A stretch of DNA of 64,000 nt from JAFLBI01 sp964616465 (GTDB lineage Bacteria; Bacteroidota; Bacteroidia; Chitinophagales; Chitinophagaceae), in contig CAZTTO010000006.1 in the NCBI GenBank assembly GCA_964616465.1, positions 62,001 to 126,000 on the forward strand, written 5' to 3'. Both the position numbers and the translations under genes were made by a program. Under the pieces are notes generated by a model, which worked only from the letters and a program-made list of their open reading frames with translations, searched no databases and was not told the origin of the DNA. Below are positions 33,738 to 42,958 of this stretch, piece by piece (positions within the stretch are counted from its first letter, which is position 1; every line of letters begins with the position of its first letter).

Positions 33738-34514
33738 ATGCAAATATCCATCGTTACCATATGTTTTGAAAATCTGGAAGAATTGCAAGAGACTATTGCA
33801 TCGGTCGACATGCAATCTCAATCACCTTATGAACATTGGATCATTGATGGATCTAAGAATAACTTGATCAAAGATTGGGCGCCTAGCCAAAGTCACCCCT
33901 CTTATCGTTTTTTTGTACACGAACCTGATAAGGGAATTTCTGATGCTTTTAATAAGGGTGTAGAAAGATGCTCTGGTGATGTCATTCATATCTTAAATTC
34001 TGGTGACACCTACCACAATGCTAACATCTTAGTTCAGGTCAATCAAGTATTTGAAGGAAAGCCTGAAATTGACTGGGTACATGGACAATACCTTCAATAC
34101 AGAGGTGATGTTCATGTAATGAGTGGTACTAAATTTGATCCTAATCAGTTATGGAAAGGTATGCGCATGGTTGCGCATCCAACAATGTTCATTAAAAAGA
34201 AGGTATACGATGAGGCAGGTTTGTTCAATCTAGATAAAAAAGTAGCCATGGACTATGACTTCTTAGTGCGAATTAGAAATTTTTCGTTTGAATATATCGA
34301 GCAACCACTTGTTAATTTTGCTCCAGGTGGCACAAGCAGTATTCAATTCGAAAGAGGTTTGCAAGAAGTAAAAGAAAGCTATACAAAATATATAGGTGGA
34401 TCATTCAAACTTATTCTTTGGCAATTCAGGCAAAGAGTGTTGAATAAGTTCATGTCGACCAGCCTCGGCAAAACTTGGTTTCAATGGAAAAACAAATCAA
34501 AGCAATTAGTATGA
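33738..34514 (+). CDS. Glycosyltransferase family 2, WcaA/colanic-acid type
   Basis: This 258-aa GT-A enzyme has MQISIVTICFENLEELQETI at the start, EHWIIDGSKNNL, DKGISDAFNKGVERCSGDVIHILNSGDTY with the metal-binding acidic residue, and HPTMFIKKKVYDEAGLFN followed by AMDYDFLVRI as acceptor side. It resembles transferases of exopolysaccharide and O-antigen clusters. The stop overlaps the next gene's ATG by 4 nt. Confidence 0.88.
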   Translation: MQISIVTICFENLEELQETIASVDMQSQSPYEHWIIDGSKNNLIKDWAPSQSHPSYRFFVHEPDKGISDAFNKGVERCSGDVIHILNSGDTYHNANILVQVNQVFEGKPEIDWVHGQYLQYRGDVHVMSGTKFDPNQLWKGMRMVAHPTMFIKKKVYDEAGLFNLDKKVAMDYDFLVRIRNFSFEYIEQPLVNFAPGGTSSIQFERGLQEVKESYTKYIGGSFKLILWQFRQRVLNKFMSTSLGKTWFQWKNKSKQLV

Positions 34515-35428
34515 AGCCCATTGAAATTATAGTAATCACTTACAATCGCCCCGACGACACCTTAGCACTCTTGGAGAACTTATGTTCATTGCAAGACGCT
34601 GCAACCTATCTTGAAAAAATTATCCTGCTCAATAATGCTTCAACGGCTGATTATAGTAAAGTGGAGGATTTTGTAAACAAACAATCTGCCACAACCGTTC
34701 ATTATATAAAATCTAATTTAAACTTAGGGGTAACAGCTGGGAGAAATCATGCACTTCAATTCAGTCAATCGCCATTCATCGTTTTCCTAGATGATGACGC
34801 TCTTTTAGAGGACAATAACACCCTAAAAAATATCCTTACAGCATTCGATAAAAGGTCACCACAAAATCGAGAGACTGGGTTAGTTAGTTTTCGAGTGCTC
34901 TACTACCCTTCTTTGGTACCTCAAATTAATGCCCTACCTCACAAAAAGGTTGAAAAATACTTGCACCAAAACTTTTTTGCAACTTATTATTTTGCTGGAG
35001 GTGCTCATGCCATCAAAAGAGATTTGCTATTGCAATTAGGTGGTTTGCCAGAAGATTTTTTTTATGGTATGGAAGAATACGATATCAGCTACCGATTGTT
35101 GCAAGCCGGATATGGAATTGTTTATGATGCATCTATAACCATGTTACATAAAGAATCGCCACTTGGAAGAACAACAAGAAAAGAAAAGTGGCAAATGATG
35201 TGGCTGAATAAATGTCGTGTTGCCTGGAGATACTTACCCAAACAATACTTCTATTCTACATCTATTCTATGGTCTTTCAAATACTTGTTGTCAACCAATA
35301 TGGATTTTAAAGGCTGGTGGGAAAATTGGATAAAAATTCTATCTATTCCTAAAAGCGAACGAAGGTCTCCAATTTCTAATGATTGTTTGACCTACTTGGA
35401 AAAGGTAGAAGCTCGTTTATGGTATTGA
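34511..35428 (+). CDS. Glycosyltransferase family 2
   Basis: This 305-aa enzyme belongs to the rhamnosyltransferase-like GT2 group. I start at ATG 34511, which overlaps the previous stop as ATGA; an in-frame ATG at 34475 would overlap 40 nt and add a poor N-terminus. IVITYNRPDDTLALLENL, NLGVTAGRNHALQFS and VFLDDDALLED (DxD-like metal site), then FYGMEEYDISYRLLQAG are visible. A 49-bp gap separates it from the FkbM gene. Confidence 0.88.
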   Translation: MKPIEIIVITYNRPDDTLALLENLCSLQDAATYLEKIILLNNASTADYSKVEDFVNKQSATTVHYIKSNLNLGVTAGRNHALQFSQSPFIVFLDDDALLEDNNTLKNILTAFDKRSPQNRETGLVSFRVLYYPSLVPQINALPHKKVEKYLHQNFFATYYFAGGAHAIKRDLLLQLGGLPEDFFYGMEEYDISYRLLQAGYGIVYDASITMLHKESPLGRTTRKEKWQMMWLNKCRVAWRYLPKQYFYSTSILWSFKYLLSTNMDFKGWWENWIKILSIPKSERRSPISNDCLTYLEKVEARLWY

Positions 35429-35477
35429 TTTTTTAGAAAGCAGACAATGCCTTTACTTTACAGCAAAATGATTTGTT

Positions 35478-36242
35478 TTGAGGGCAATTGGAATTTTCTT
35501 GGCTAGGCTAATCGCAATCTCTCGGCATTGGGGCTACCCAACTGGTGTAAAAGTTGCTTGGAGCATTCTTTTCAATAACAATAAAAAACTTGAATGGAAA
35601 CTGCCCATCTTTAACAACTCCATTACACTTAGAAAGTCACAATCAGACCTACCTATTTTCGAACAAATATTTGCAGACCTTGAATACAAGTTCCCCCACC
35701 CTAATCCCGAAGAAGTTACTACAATTATTGATGCAGGAGCGAATATTGGTTTTGCAGCGCTTTATTTTAGTAGCGTATATCCTAATGCAAAAATTCTTTG
35801 TTTAGAACCCGACCAAAACAATTTAGAACTTCTCAGATATAACACAAGAAGTTATAAAAATATCGAAATCCTGCATGGTGCACTTTGGCACAACAACTCT
35901 CCAATTGAAATTTCAAACCCCAACGAATTAAGTGCTGGATTTGTCATTACAGCATCAAAAAATAATACAACTCTTATTCCTGCATATACTCCCCAACAGT
36001 TAATTGATAAAATGGGTGGTAAAGTTGACTTATTCAAAATGGATGTTGAAGGTGCTGAATTGGAAATTTTTTCAAACACAACCGATTGGTTGAAGCAGAT
36101 TGAAGGACTGATTATTGAACTGCACGATTGGATGCGACCAGGTTGCTCTTATCCTTTTTACAAAGCAATTGCTCATTTTAAATGGGAAACGCACCTAGCA
36201 GGTGAAAACTTAGTATTGTTGAAACAAAAACAAGTACCATGA
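35478..36242 (+). CDS. FkbM-family SAM methyltransferase
   Basis: This 254-aa protein is a class I methyltransferase of the FkbM type, often O-methylating sugars. The SAM motif TTIIDAGANIGFAALYFSS, CLEPDQNNLELLRYN and the downstream KMDVEGAELEIFSN are typical. The start is TTG at 35478: an in-frame stop lies 9 bp upstream and no ATG exists before about residue 178. It overlaps the next methyltransferase gene by 4 nt. It probably methylates the polysaccharide of this cluster. Confidence 0.87.
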   Translation: MRAIGIFLARLIAISRHWGYPTGVKVAWSILFNNNKKLEWKLPIFNNSITLRKSQSDLPIFEQIFADLEYKFPHPNPEEVTTIIDAGANIGFAALYFSSVYPNAKILCLEPDQNNLELLRYNTRSYKNIEILHGALWHNNSPIEISNPNELSAGFVITASKNNTTLIPAYTPQQLIDKMGGKVDLFKMDVEGAELEIFSNTTDWLKQIEGLIIELHDWMRPGCSYPFYKAIAHFKWETHLAGENLVLLKQKQVP

Positions 36243-37057
36243 AAAAAGTTGTAGAAGCATGGTATAGAAAATTATTTCCTAAGCGAGTACCTAAATACCA
36301 ATCCTATCGTCCTTTTTTCTTAGAACGAACAGGATTGGAAATTGGTGGTCCAAGTCCAATTTTTCAGAACGCTGGATTTTTACCTGTGTACAATTGGCTG
36401 CATCAATTAGACAACTGTACTTTCAGCAATGAAACAGTTTGGGAAGGGCGATTAGAAGCAGGCAAATCGTTTCATTACACCCCAGGCAAATCGGGATATC
36501 AATTTTTTTCAGAAGGCAACGACTTACAATTTGCCAAGGACAATAGCTATGACTGTGTATTATCTAGCCATAATATAGAACATTATGCCAATCCAATTAA
36601 AGCATTACGTGAGTGGAAGCGTGTTGTAAAAAAAGGAGGAATACTATTATTGGTGGTACCTCATAAGGATAATACGTTCGATCATGCTCGTCCAATTACA
36701 ACCATTGAACATTTAATCCAAGATGCTGATGTGAACATGGAAGAAAATGATACCACACATTTTGATGAAGTAATTGAGTTGCATGATTTACAAAAAGATC
36801 CTGCTGGTATTTCAAAACAAGAATTGGAAGAAAGAACTTTAAACAATTTACAAAACAGATGTGTACACCACCATGTTTTTAATACCCCACTTGTTGTTAA
36901 GGCGTTAGATGCAGCTGGCTGGACTATAAGAAAGATCAATTGGATGAACCCATATCATATTATTGTACTTGCACAAAATACGGGTGAACAACCTAATAAT
37001 GCCATCTGGCTGCTCCCGAAAGCATTCAGCGAAAGTCCTTTTCCTTCTGATCAATGA
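36239..37057 (+). CDS. Class I SAM-dependent methyltransferase
   Basis: This 272-aa protein has a methyltransf_11-like core. FLERTGLEIGGPSPIFQ near residue 30 is the SAM-binding glycine-rich loop and YDCVLSSHNIEHYANPIKAL is the characteristic post-motif with the acceptor-side SSHNIEH; KRVVKKGGILLLVVPHKDNT follows. It overlaps both neighbours by 4 nt (ATGA). The substrate is likely a sugar or lipid intermediate of the glycan. Confidence 0.85.
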   Translation: MKKVVEAWYRKLFPKRVPKYQSYRPFFLERTGLEIGGPSPIFQNAGFLPVYNWLHQLDNCTFSNETVWEGRLEAGKSFHYTPGKSGYQFFSEGNDLQFAKDNSYDCVLSSHNIEHYANPIKALREWKRVVKKGGILLLVVPHKDNTFDHARPITTIEHLIQDADVNMEENDTTHFDEVIELHDLQKDPAGISKQELEERTLNNLQNRCVHHHVFNTPLVVKALDAAGWTIRKINWMNPYHIIVLAQNTGEQPNNAIWLLPKAFSESPFPSDQ

Positions 37058-37893
37058 ATCAAGAAATCAACCATATTGCTGCCGGTGTTGTGCTCTATCA
37101 TCCCAATCAAAATTGGATACAACATGTAGAAAGCTATGTTTCTGAAGTAGATTTTTTGATAATTATTGACAACAGTATTGCTCCAATTTCTAAAGACCTA
37201 CTTAACTTTCATCCACACATTCAATATGAGCATTACCCTCAAAATATAGGTGTTGCTGCTGCAATCAATAAGATGTTAGAGGCAGCAAGTAAATTGAATT
37301 GCACATGGTTGATGACCATGGATCAAGACTCGTATTTTAATAAAAATGAAGCCAAAGATTATATTAGTCAGGTTAAATCGCATGATGAACTTACAATAGG
37401 TATTGGCCCCAGCATATCTAATCACCCAACAGAATCAAATAATCCACTTATTTTGATTAGTTCAGGTATGTGTATTCGTGTGCAAAAATCAATTGAATTG
37501 GGTGGCATGAAAGAAGAACTGTTTATTGATCAAGTGGATCATTTTTTTTGCCTACAGGTACAAGCAGCTGGATTTAAAATGAAGTTGATTCCAAATATTG
37601 TGCTACAACATTCACTTGGGGAAACCAGAAGTATAAACTATAAAAATCATTCTAATAAAACCGTTTACTTACACAGTCCTACGAGACTCTATTATATGAC
37701 CAGGAATGTATTCTATCTTAGTAAACATTTCAAGAATACATATCCAGCTTTTGTCAAACAGCAAAAAGTTGGTCTATTGCATCGAATTAAGAATAGAATC
37801 AATTATGAAACTGATCGATGGGAAACTGTAAAAATGGTTTTCCTAGGTATTTTGCACTTCTATCAAAACAAAATGGGAAAATTACAGTCATAG
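37054..37893 (+). CDS. Glycosyltransferase family 2 (rhamnosyltransferase-like)
   Basis: This 279-aa enzyme has AAGVVLYHPNQNWIQHVESY, a typical GT2 start, FLIIIDNS as donor region and QNIGVAAAINKMLEAA, with MTMDQDSYF carrying the acidic metal-binding pair. FIDQVDHFFCLQVQAAG and the C-terminal YYMTRNVFYLSKHF correspond to the acceptor-side part of rhamnosyltransferases such as RfbN. It overlaps the previous gene by 4 nt; the next begins 1 nt after its stop. Confidence 0.88.
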   Translation: MNQEINHIAAGVVLYHPNQNWIQHVESYVSEVDFLIIIDNSIAPISKDLLNFHPHIQYEHYPQNIGVAAAINKMLEAASKLNCTWLMTMDQDSYFNKNEAKDYISQVKSHDELTIGIGPSISNHPTESNNPLILISSGMCIRVQKSIELGGMKEELFIDQVDHFFCLQVQAAGFKMKLIPNIVLQHSLGETRSINYKNHSNKTVYLHSPTRLYYMTRNVFYLSKHFKNTYPAFVKQQKVGLLHRIKNRINYETDRWETVKMVFLGILHFYQNKMGKLQS

Positions 37894-37894
37894 T

Positions 37895-38923
37895 ATGAGT
37901 CAACAAGCGTCCATATTTTTCTCCATCATTCTTCCAGTGAAATGGAAAGGCGATTATTTGGAGCCAGCTTTACAATCCATAGCTCAACAAACTTATCCGC
38001 ATTTCGAAGTCATTGTATTATTAGATAAAAGCAGCATCGAAAATGGAACTGTTGCGTGGTTACAAGAACAAAAAATTGTACCTGTTACATTGCATGTGAG
38101 TTATCAAGAACTTGGCATTGCCGAAAATTGGGGGAGAATTAAAGATATTGAGAAGAAGCCTTACATGACTATTATGGGTTACGACGATTTGCTATATCCA
38201 AGTTTTCTTGAAAAAATGGCTGCAAGTATTCAAGATCATCCAGAAAGTTCTTTATTTCATGCTCACTTTGATCTCATAGATGCCAATAGCAATAGCATTG
38301 GTAAATGTAAACCCATGCTATCTGAGTATAACGCCTCACAATTCATGGAGGCGATGATTCGATTTACCATTACACAAATGGCTACGGGTTATATTTTCAA
38401 AAGCAGCGACTACGATGAAATAGGTGGCATCCCAACACATTATCCAAATATCATTTACGCCGATATAGATTTATTTCTTCAATTAAGTTTAAAAGGTAAA
38501 ACACAAGTATTACCTGATACACTCTTCGCATTTAGGTGGCACCAAAGCACTACCAGAACTTCTAAGTTGGAAACTTTATTGCAAGCACTCAATCTATTTT
38601 CAGAACAATTAGCAAGATGGAAACAAACAACACCAGCATTTGCTAAGTCAATTGAATTATATGCGGATGAGTACTTATTAAAAGAATATCGCTCACTTGC
38701 ACACAGTTCATTGCGACTCACCAAGCAAGGAAGAGGACAATATTCTGTGCAATATTTTATGGAATCATTTAAAATAGCTTATCAAAAGATTTATCAATCA
38801 AAAGCACCTTCACTCTTTAATGATTGGAGTTGGTTCTTGGCTTGGTGCATAGATCAGATTGCTCCATTAAGAGAACTATTTCGACAATGGCGAAATAAAA
38901 GAAGTAAGCCTATTATTTCATAA
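37895..38923 (+). CDS. Glycosyltransferase family 2
   Basis: This 342-aa GT-A enzyme is last in the cluster. FFSIILPVKWKGDYLEPAL opens it, FEVIVLLDKSS is the donor site, and MGYDDLLYPSFLEKMAA contains the acidic metal motif. The C-terminal half is helical and ends in a basic tail (RQWRNKRSKP). Its end overlaps the convergent mqnA by 11 nt. No terminator is visible between them. Confidence 0.86.
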   Translation: MSQQASIFFSIILPVKWKGDYLEPALQSIAQQTYPHFEVIVLLDKSSIENGTVAWLQEQKIVPVTLHVSYQELGIAENWGRIKDIEKKPYMTIMGYDDLLYPSFLEKMAASIQDHPESSLFHAHFDLIDANSNSIGKCKPMLSEYNASQFMEAMIRFTITQMATGYIFKSSDYDEIGGIPTHYPNIIYADIDLFLQLSLKGKTQVLPDTLFAFRWHQSTTRTSKLETLLQALNLFSEQLARWKQTTPAFAKSIELYADEYLLKEYRSLAHSSLRLTKQGRGQYSVQYFMESFKIAYQKIYQSKAPSLFNDWSWFLAWCIDQIAPLRELFRQWRNKRSKPIIS

Positions 38924-39674
38924 CAATAGGAGGCAAAGCTTTCAAGTAATCATGAAAGAGCTGAATAGCTTGTCGTTTGGCATCATTTAACCTGTAATCA
39001 ATATTTTCAGTATAGTATTTTTTCAAATCGTACAAAGGGTATTCAAAGCCTTCCAACACCTCATTAATATGTTGAACTCCATAGCCATTCGCCCTATTAA
39101 ATCCATCTAAAAAATCTGGATCAATTGCTTTGTTGGCGGCCCATACTGCAAATACAAATGGTAAGCCAGTGAAGTCCTTCCAGGCTTGTCCCAAATCATA
39201 CACATAAGGATATTGCTGTAATGCTGCAAATGCCCTGTCACCAATCACAACAGCAGCTTCATTTCCCTGTATGTTTTGCTCAAAACCTGGATTTGCAGGC
39301 TTAAATTCTACTTCTAACTCCCAATGATGTTTACATAAAATGCGCACTAAATTAACTGAAGTACGACTTTGATAATCGAGTTGAATGGTCCTAATATCTT
39401 CCAATGGAACCTGACTAAACAAAGCAACAGAAGCTACTGTACCATTTGTGCCAATACAATAGTCTGTGACGATTTCGTACTGCTGTAGTAAAGGCAAAAC
39501 AGCAACAGGCACCAATCCTATATCAATTTTATCATGCAATAAGGCCGAGGCAATATTTGCTGGATAATCTCTTTTTAGATCTATCATCCGCATCAATCCA
39601 CTTCTTTCAACACCAAACAACAAAGGCTTAGTATTTGAATAGCTTACCGCTCCTATCGACCATATCTCCTTCAA
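38913..39674 (-). CDS. mqnA: Chorismate dehydratase (menaquinone, futalosine route)
   Basis: This 253-aa periplasmic-binding-protein-like enzyme makes 3-enolpyruvyl benzoate from chorismate, the first step of futalosine-dependent menaquinone synthesis. SIGAVSYSNTKPLLFGVE, YPANIASALLHDKIDIGLVPVA and AWKDFTGLPFVFAVWAAN are conserved. I start at TTG 39674 (TTG AAG GAG), which gives the family's usual start just before IGAVSY. An ATG at 39755 would add 27 odd hydrophobic residues and overlap purB's start. Other mqn genes are not in the window. Confidence 0.85.
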   Translation of the reverse strand: MKEIWSIGAVSYSNTKPLLFGVERSGLMRMIDLKRDYPANIASALLHDKIDIGLVPVAVLPLLQQYEIVTDYCIGTNGTVASVALFSQVPLEDIRTIQLDYQSRTSVNLVRILCKHHWELEVEFKPANPGFEQNIQGNEAAVVIGDRAFAALQQYPYVYDLGQAWKDFTGLPFVFAVWAANKAIDPDFLDGFNRANGYGVQHINEVLEGFEYPLYDLKKYYTENIDYRLNDAKRQAIQLFHDYLKALPPIVMK

Positions 39675-39753
39675 TTCTGCTAAATTTGCCGCAAAGAAAA
39701 GAAAAAAGACGGCTTTAATTGACTTTTCCCACAACCAAAAGAAAGTAATATCC

Positions 39754-41100
39754 ATGCAGTTTCAGACTCTTACAGCTATTTCCCCGATTGATGGGCGCTA
39801 TCGTAAACAAACTCAGGCACTTGAACATTATTTTTCTGAATATGCCCTTATCAAATACAGGGTGATTGTAGAAATAGAATACCTCATCTTTTTAGCTGAT
39901 AAGAAGCTATTTACGCTACCCGCAAAAGCCAGAAAACATTTAACCGATTTGAAAGAAAGGTTTGGATTAGATGAAGCACAACAAATTAAGCAAACAGAAG
40001 CCACCACAAACCACGATGTAAAAGCTGTTGAATATTTCCTAAAAGAGCAACTGGAAGCTGCTGGTGCAAGTCATTTGAAAGAATGGGTTCATTTCGGATT
40101 AACTTCGCAAGACATTAACAATACTGCTATTCCATTAAGTTGGAAGCACTTTACAGAACATGAATATCTTCCAGCACTTATTAATCTAAAACAACAACTG
40201 ACCAAACTGGCTAAACAATGGAAAGGTATTCCCATGTTAGCAAGAACACATGGACAACCCGCTTCTCCTACTACCCTTGGTAAGGAAATGATGGTCTTTG
40301 TTGAAAGGTTAGATCATCAAATTCAACTACTAAGTACAATTCCTTTTGCTGCAAAGTTTGGAGGTGCAACTGGTAATTTCAACGCGCACCATGTTGCCTT
40401 TCCAAGGAAAAATTGGATTGCATTGGGAAATGAGTTCGTTGAAAACCGTCTTGAATTACATAGAATGCAATTCACTACACAAATAGAACATTACGATCTT
40501 CTTGCTGCGCATTTTGATAATATGAAACGAATTAACCAGGTATGGATTGATTTTTGTCGCGATATCTGGACTTACATCAGCATGGACTACTTCAAGCAAA
40601 AAACTAAAAAAGGTGAAGTAGGATCAAGTGCAATGCCGCATAAGGTCAATCCAATTGACTTTGAAAATGCAGAAGGTAACCTAGGATTAGCCAATGGAAT
40701 CTTCGAACATTTATCAGCCAAACTTCCTATCAGTCGATTGCAACGCGATTTAACAGATTCAACAGTATTAAGAAATATTGGAGTTCCTGCAGCACATAGC
40801 ATCCTATCTTTCAAGAGCATTGAAAAAGGGCTTTCAAAATTGGTATTGAATCAAGATAAAATGCAATCCGATTTAGATCAGAATTGGGCCGTGGTGGCAG
40901 AAGCTATTCAAACCATTCTTAGAAGAGAAAATTTTCCGAATCCTTACGAAGCTTTGAAAGACCTAACAAGAGGCAATGCTGCTATTACTAAAGAGACGAT
41001 GCATCAATTCATTCAACAGCTCCCGATAAGTGCTGCACTGAAAAAAGAATTGAAATCAATCACTCCGCATACCTACACAGGCATATATCCCAACTTTTAA
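39754..41100 (+). CDS. purB: Adenylosuccinate lyase
   Basis: This 448-aa enzyme acts at two points in purine synthesis: SAICAR to AICAR, and adenylosuccinate to AMP. LTAISPIDGRYRKQTQAL starts it; TNHDVKAVEYFLKEQL, the catalytic-base region ARTHGQPASPTTLGKE and the fumarase/lyase signature GSSAMPHKVNPIDFENAEGN (with the mobile-loop Ser) are complete. Length matches the E. coli type. It lies divergent from mqnA and ends 8 bp before the convergent DUF6526 gene. Confidence 0.97.
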   Translation: MQFQTLTAISPIDGRYRKQTQALEHYFSEYALIKYRVIVEIEYLIFLADKKLFTLPAKARKHLTDLKERFGLDEAQQIKQTEATTNHDVKAVEYFLKEQLEAAGASHLKEWVHFGLTSQDINNTAIPLSWKHFTEHEYLPALINLKQQLTKLAKQWKGIPMLARTHGQPASPTTLGKEMMVFVERLDHQIQLLSTIPFAAKFGGATGNFNAHHVAFPRKNWIALGNEFVENRLELHRMQFTTQIEHYDLLAAHFDNMKRINQVWIDFCRDIWTYISMDYFKQKTKKGEVGSSAMPHKVNPIDFENAEGNLGLANGIFEHLSAKLPISRLQRDLTDSTVLRNIGVPAAHSILSFKSIEKGLSKLVLNQDKMQSDLDQNWAVVAEAIQTILRRENFPNPYEALKDLTRGNAAITKETMHQFIQQLPISAALKKELKSITPHTYTGIYPNF

Positions 41101-41108
41101 GTGCTTCT

Positions 41109-41540
41109 TTAAACCCTGTTGTAATCGGCTCTCCAGTTTTGGATTAGTTTCTTGATCTCTTTATTTGAAAGAGAATCTTGCAAAGCTTTGTCAACCAAAG
41201 ACGGGAACTCTTCATCTGATGCAAAGCGTAAAGCAACTATTTGTCCCATGCGTAAACCAGATGGTAAAGTCTTTCCTGTAAGTACGTAATACCTCAACGA
41301 TTCTTCTGCACGAATAGCTCTGTCTTGGGCTTTTAATGCAAAGCTTCTAGCATACCAAAAGAAGGATGCAAAAATGCATGCTATTAATAGTAGCAACGCT
41401 GCAGTTAGCCAATTAGATGAATCGGAGTTGATCAATAATGAAATACTACCAATAATTAACAGTAGCAATAAAAAGAATGTATATCCGTGATAACCTCTTA
41501 CTAATCGAACATGGTTGCTATAATTCTGTGTTTTTTTCAT
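41109..41540 (-). CDS. DUF6526 family membrane protein
   Basis: This is a 143-aa protein. I start at ATG 41540, where MKKTQNYSNHVRLVRGYHGY begins; this N-terminus is the family signature and overlaps the dacB stop by 4 nt. A longer in-frame reading inside dacB lacks support. Two membrane helices (about 19-38 and 44-63) precede a soluble helical C-terminal part. Function is unknown. It is cotranslated with dacB. Confidence 0.82.
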   Translation of the reverse strand: MKKTQNYSNHVRLVRGYHGYTFFLLLLLIIGSISLLINSDSSNWLTAALLLLIACIFASFFWYARSFALKAQDRAIRAEESLRYYVLTGKTLPSGLRMGQIVALRFASDEEFPSLVDKALQDSLSNKEIKKLIQNWRADYNRV

Positions 41541-42925
41541 GGTTGTTTGATTTGTTGCAGCAAAGAAAACATTTTTTGAACGAGCGCACTTGCAGAACCT
41601 TGATAATTGTTCACAATAAATGCAACCGACACGTCGCCCCATAGTGGATGTTTGTAATATCCTGCATAAGCTTTTACCCCTCCAATTGTTCCACTTTTCA
41701 GCTTCATACCCGACTGAACAGAAAAACTTTTATCAAAAGATTGAAACCAGTCTCTCCTACGTGCATACTCCAAAAGGTCTGTCAATGCTCCTGCTGTAAC
41801 CCTATTTTGAGGCGATAATCCAGACCCATCTATTATGCGTAAATAAGCTGGATCTAATTGAATTTGTTCTTTCCAATAGTTACGAACCCATTGTACAGCA
41901 TCTTGTGTTGCTGACTTACCTGATTTTTGTAAAGAAATTGTTTTCAGGAAGGCTTCACCATATAGGTTGATGCTTTTTTGCATGAAAGGCGATATCAAGC
42001 TATCAAGAGAGGGCGAAACAGATCGACTAAGAATTTTAGTTTGAGTATTAGTTGGAATTGAAGCAGAACCAACAATAATTCCTTTCTTCTGCAACTCTTG
42101 TTTCAAGATAGTTACTAACTGAAAAGAAGGATCCGGCATGGAGCCAGCAATCACAAACTTATTTTCTCCAACTGGAATTGTACCCCGAATAATACCAACT
42201 GTGGCAAAAGGTGGCAAGTAGATATAGGCATTGTCACCAGTACCTTTTGCTGCTGCTTTTAACTCGCTTTTCCAGGTAACGCCATATAGTACAGGTTGTG
42301 TTTTTATAATTTCAACATCTGATCCAATTTCATTTCCTGATCGCAGATGAACATCGTATTGATTTTCTCTCCAATTCAGTCCCCATGCACCAGCACCATA
42401 ATAATTTCCAATATCATCCCATATCCATCCTCCAGGAACTGCATGGCTATTCCAGCCGGCTGTGTTCACTTCAATACTTCCTTTCACTTCACGAATTCCA
42501 GCCTTCAAAATCTCTTGTACCCAGTTTTTTATTACAACTGTATCGCTTTGGTTTGGGAATCGCCATGATCCTAAACTAGGATCTCCACTACCCTGAATGA
42601 CAATATTTCCATGGAGAATACCATTTTTTAATTCACCTTTCCAGCCTAAATTAGTTGTGTATGTAAATTTACTTCCAAGCACATCCAATGCTGTAATTGA
42701 AGTCAGCACCTTTAATGTACTTGCAGGCGCCAATCCAATATCAGCCTGATAATCCACCATTACTTTGCCCGTGCTCGACTGCACAATTTTCAAACCAACA
42801 CTTGCTGCCTTTAATTGTGGATCCAACAAAAACTGAAGAAGAGCTGCTGGCTGCTGCGTACTTTTTTGCGCAATAGCATGTGATATAAAAGAAATGAAAA
42901 CAATTATGAAAATCAAACGTTGCAT
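41537..42925 (-). CDS. dacB: D-alanyl-D-alanine carboxypeptidase/endopeptidase (PBP4)
   Basis: This 462-aa periplasmic penicillin-binding protein trims peptidoglycan peptides. A signal peptide (about 1-19, ending IAQ) precedes the class C PBP domain: nucleophile S69 in STLK (S69-K72), DGSGLSPQNRVT as the SxN-type motif and LKSGTIGGVKAYAGY as the KTG-type motif. The inserted extra domains typical of S13 family members occupy about 90-250. It starts 33 bp from the divergent cinA ATG. Confidence 0.92.
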   Translation of the reverse strand: MQRLIFIIVFISFISHAIAQKSTQQPAALLQFLLDPQLKAASVGLKIVQSSTGKVMVDYQADIGLAPASTLKVLTSITALDVLGSKFTYTTNLGWKGELKNGILHGNIVIQGSGDPSLGSWRFPNQSDTVVIKNWVQEILKAGIREVKGSIEVNTAGWNSHAVPGGWIWDDIGNYYGAGAWGLNWRENQYDVHLRSGNEIGSDVEIIKTQPVLYGVTWKSELKAAAKGTGDNAYIYLPPFATVGIIRGTIPVGENKFVIAGSMPDPSFQLVTILKQELQKKGIIVGSASIPTNTQTKILSRSVSPSLDSLISPFMQKSINLYGEAFLKTISLQKSGKSATQDAVQWVRNYWKEQIQLDPAYLRIIDGSGLSPQNRVTAGALTDLLEYARRRDWFQSFDKSFSVQSGMKLKSGTIGGVKAYAGYYKHPLWGDVSVAFIVNNYQGSASALVQKMFSLLQQIKQP

Positions 42926-42958
42926 CTGTTAGCTTTGAATTTTAAAAGTAAGGAAACA

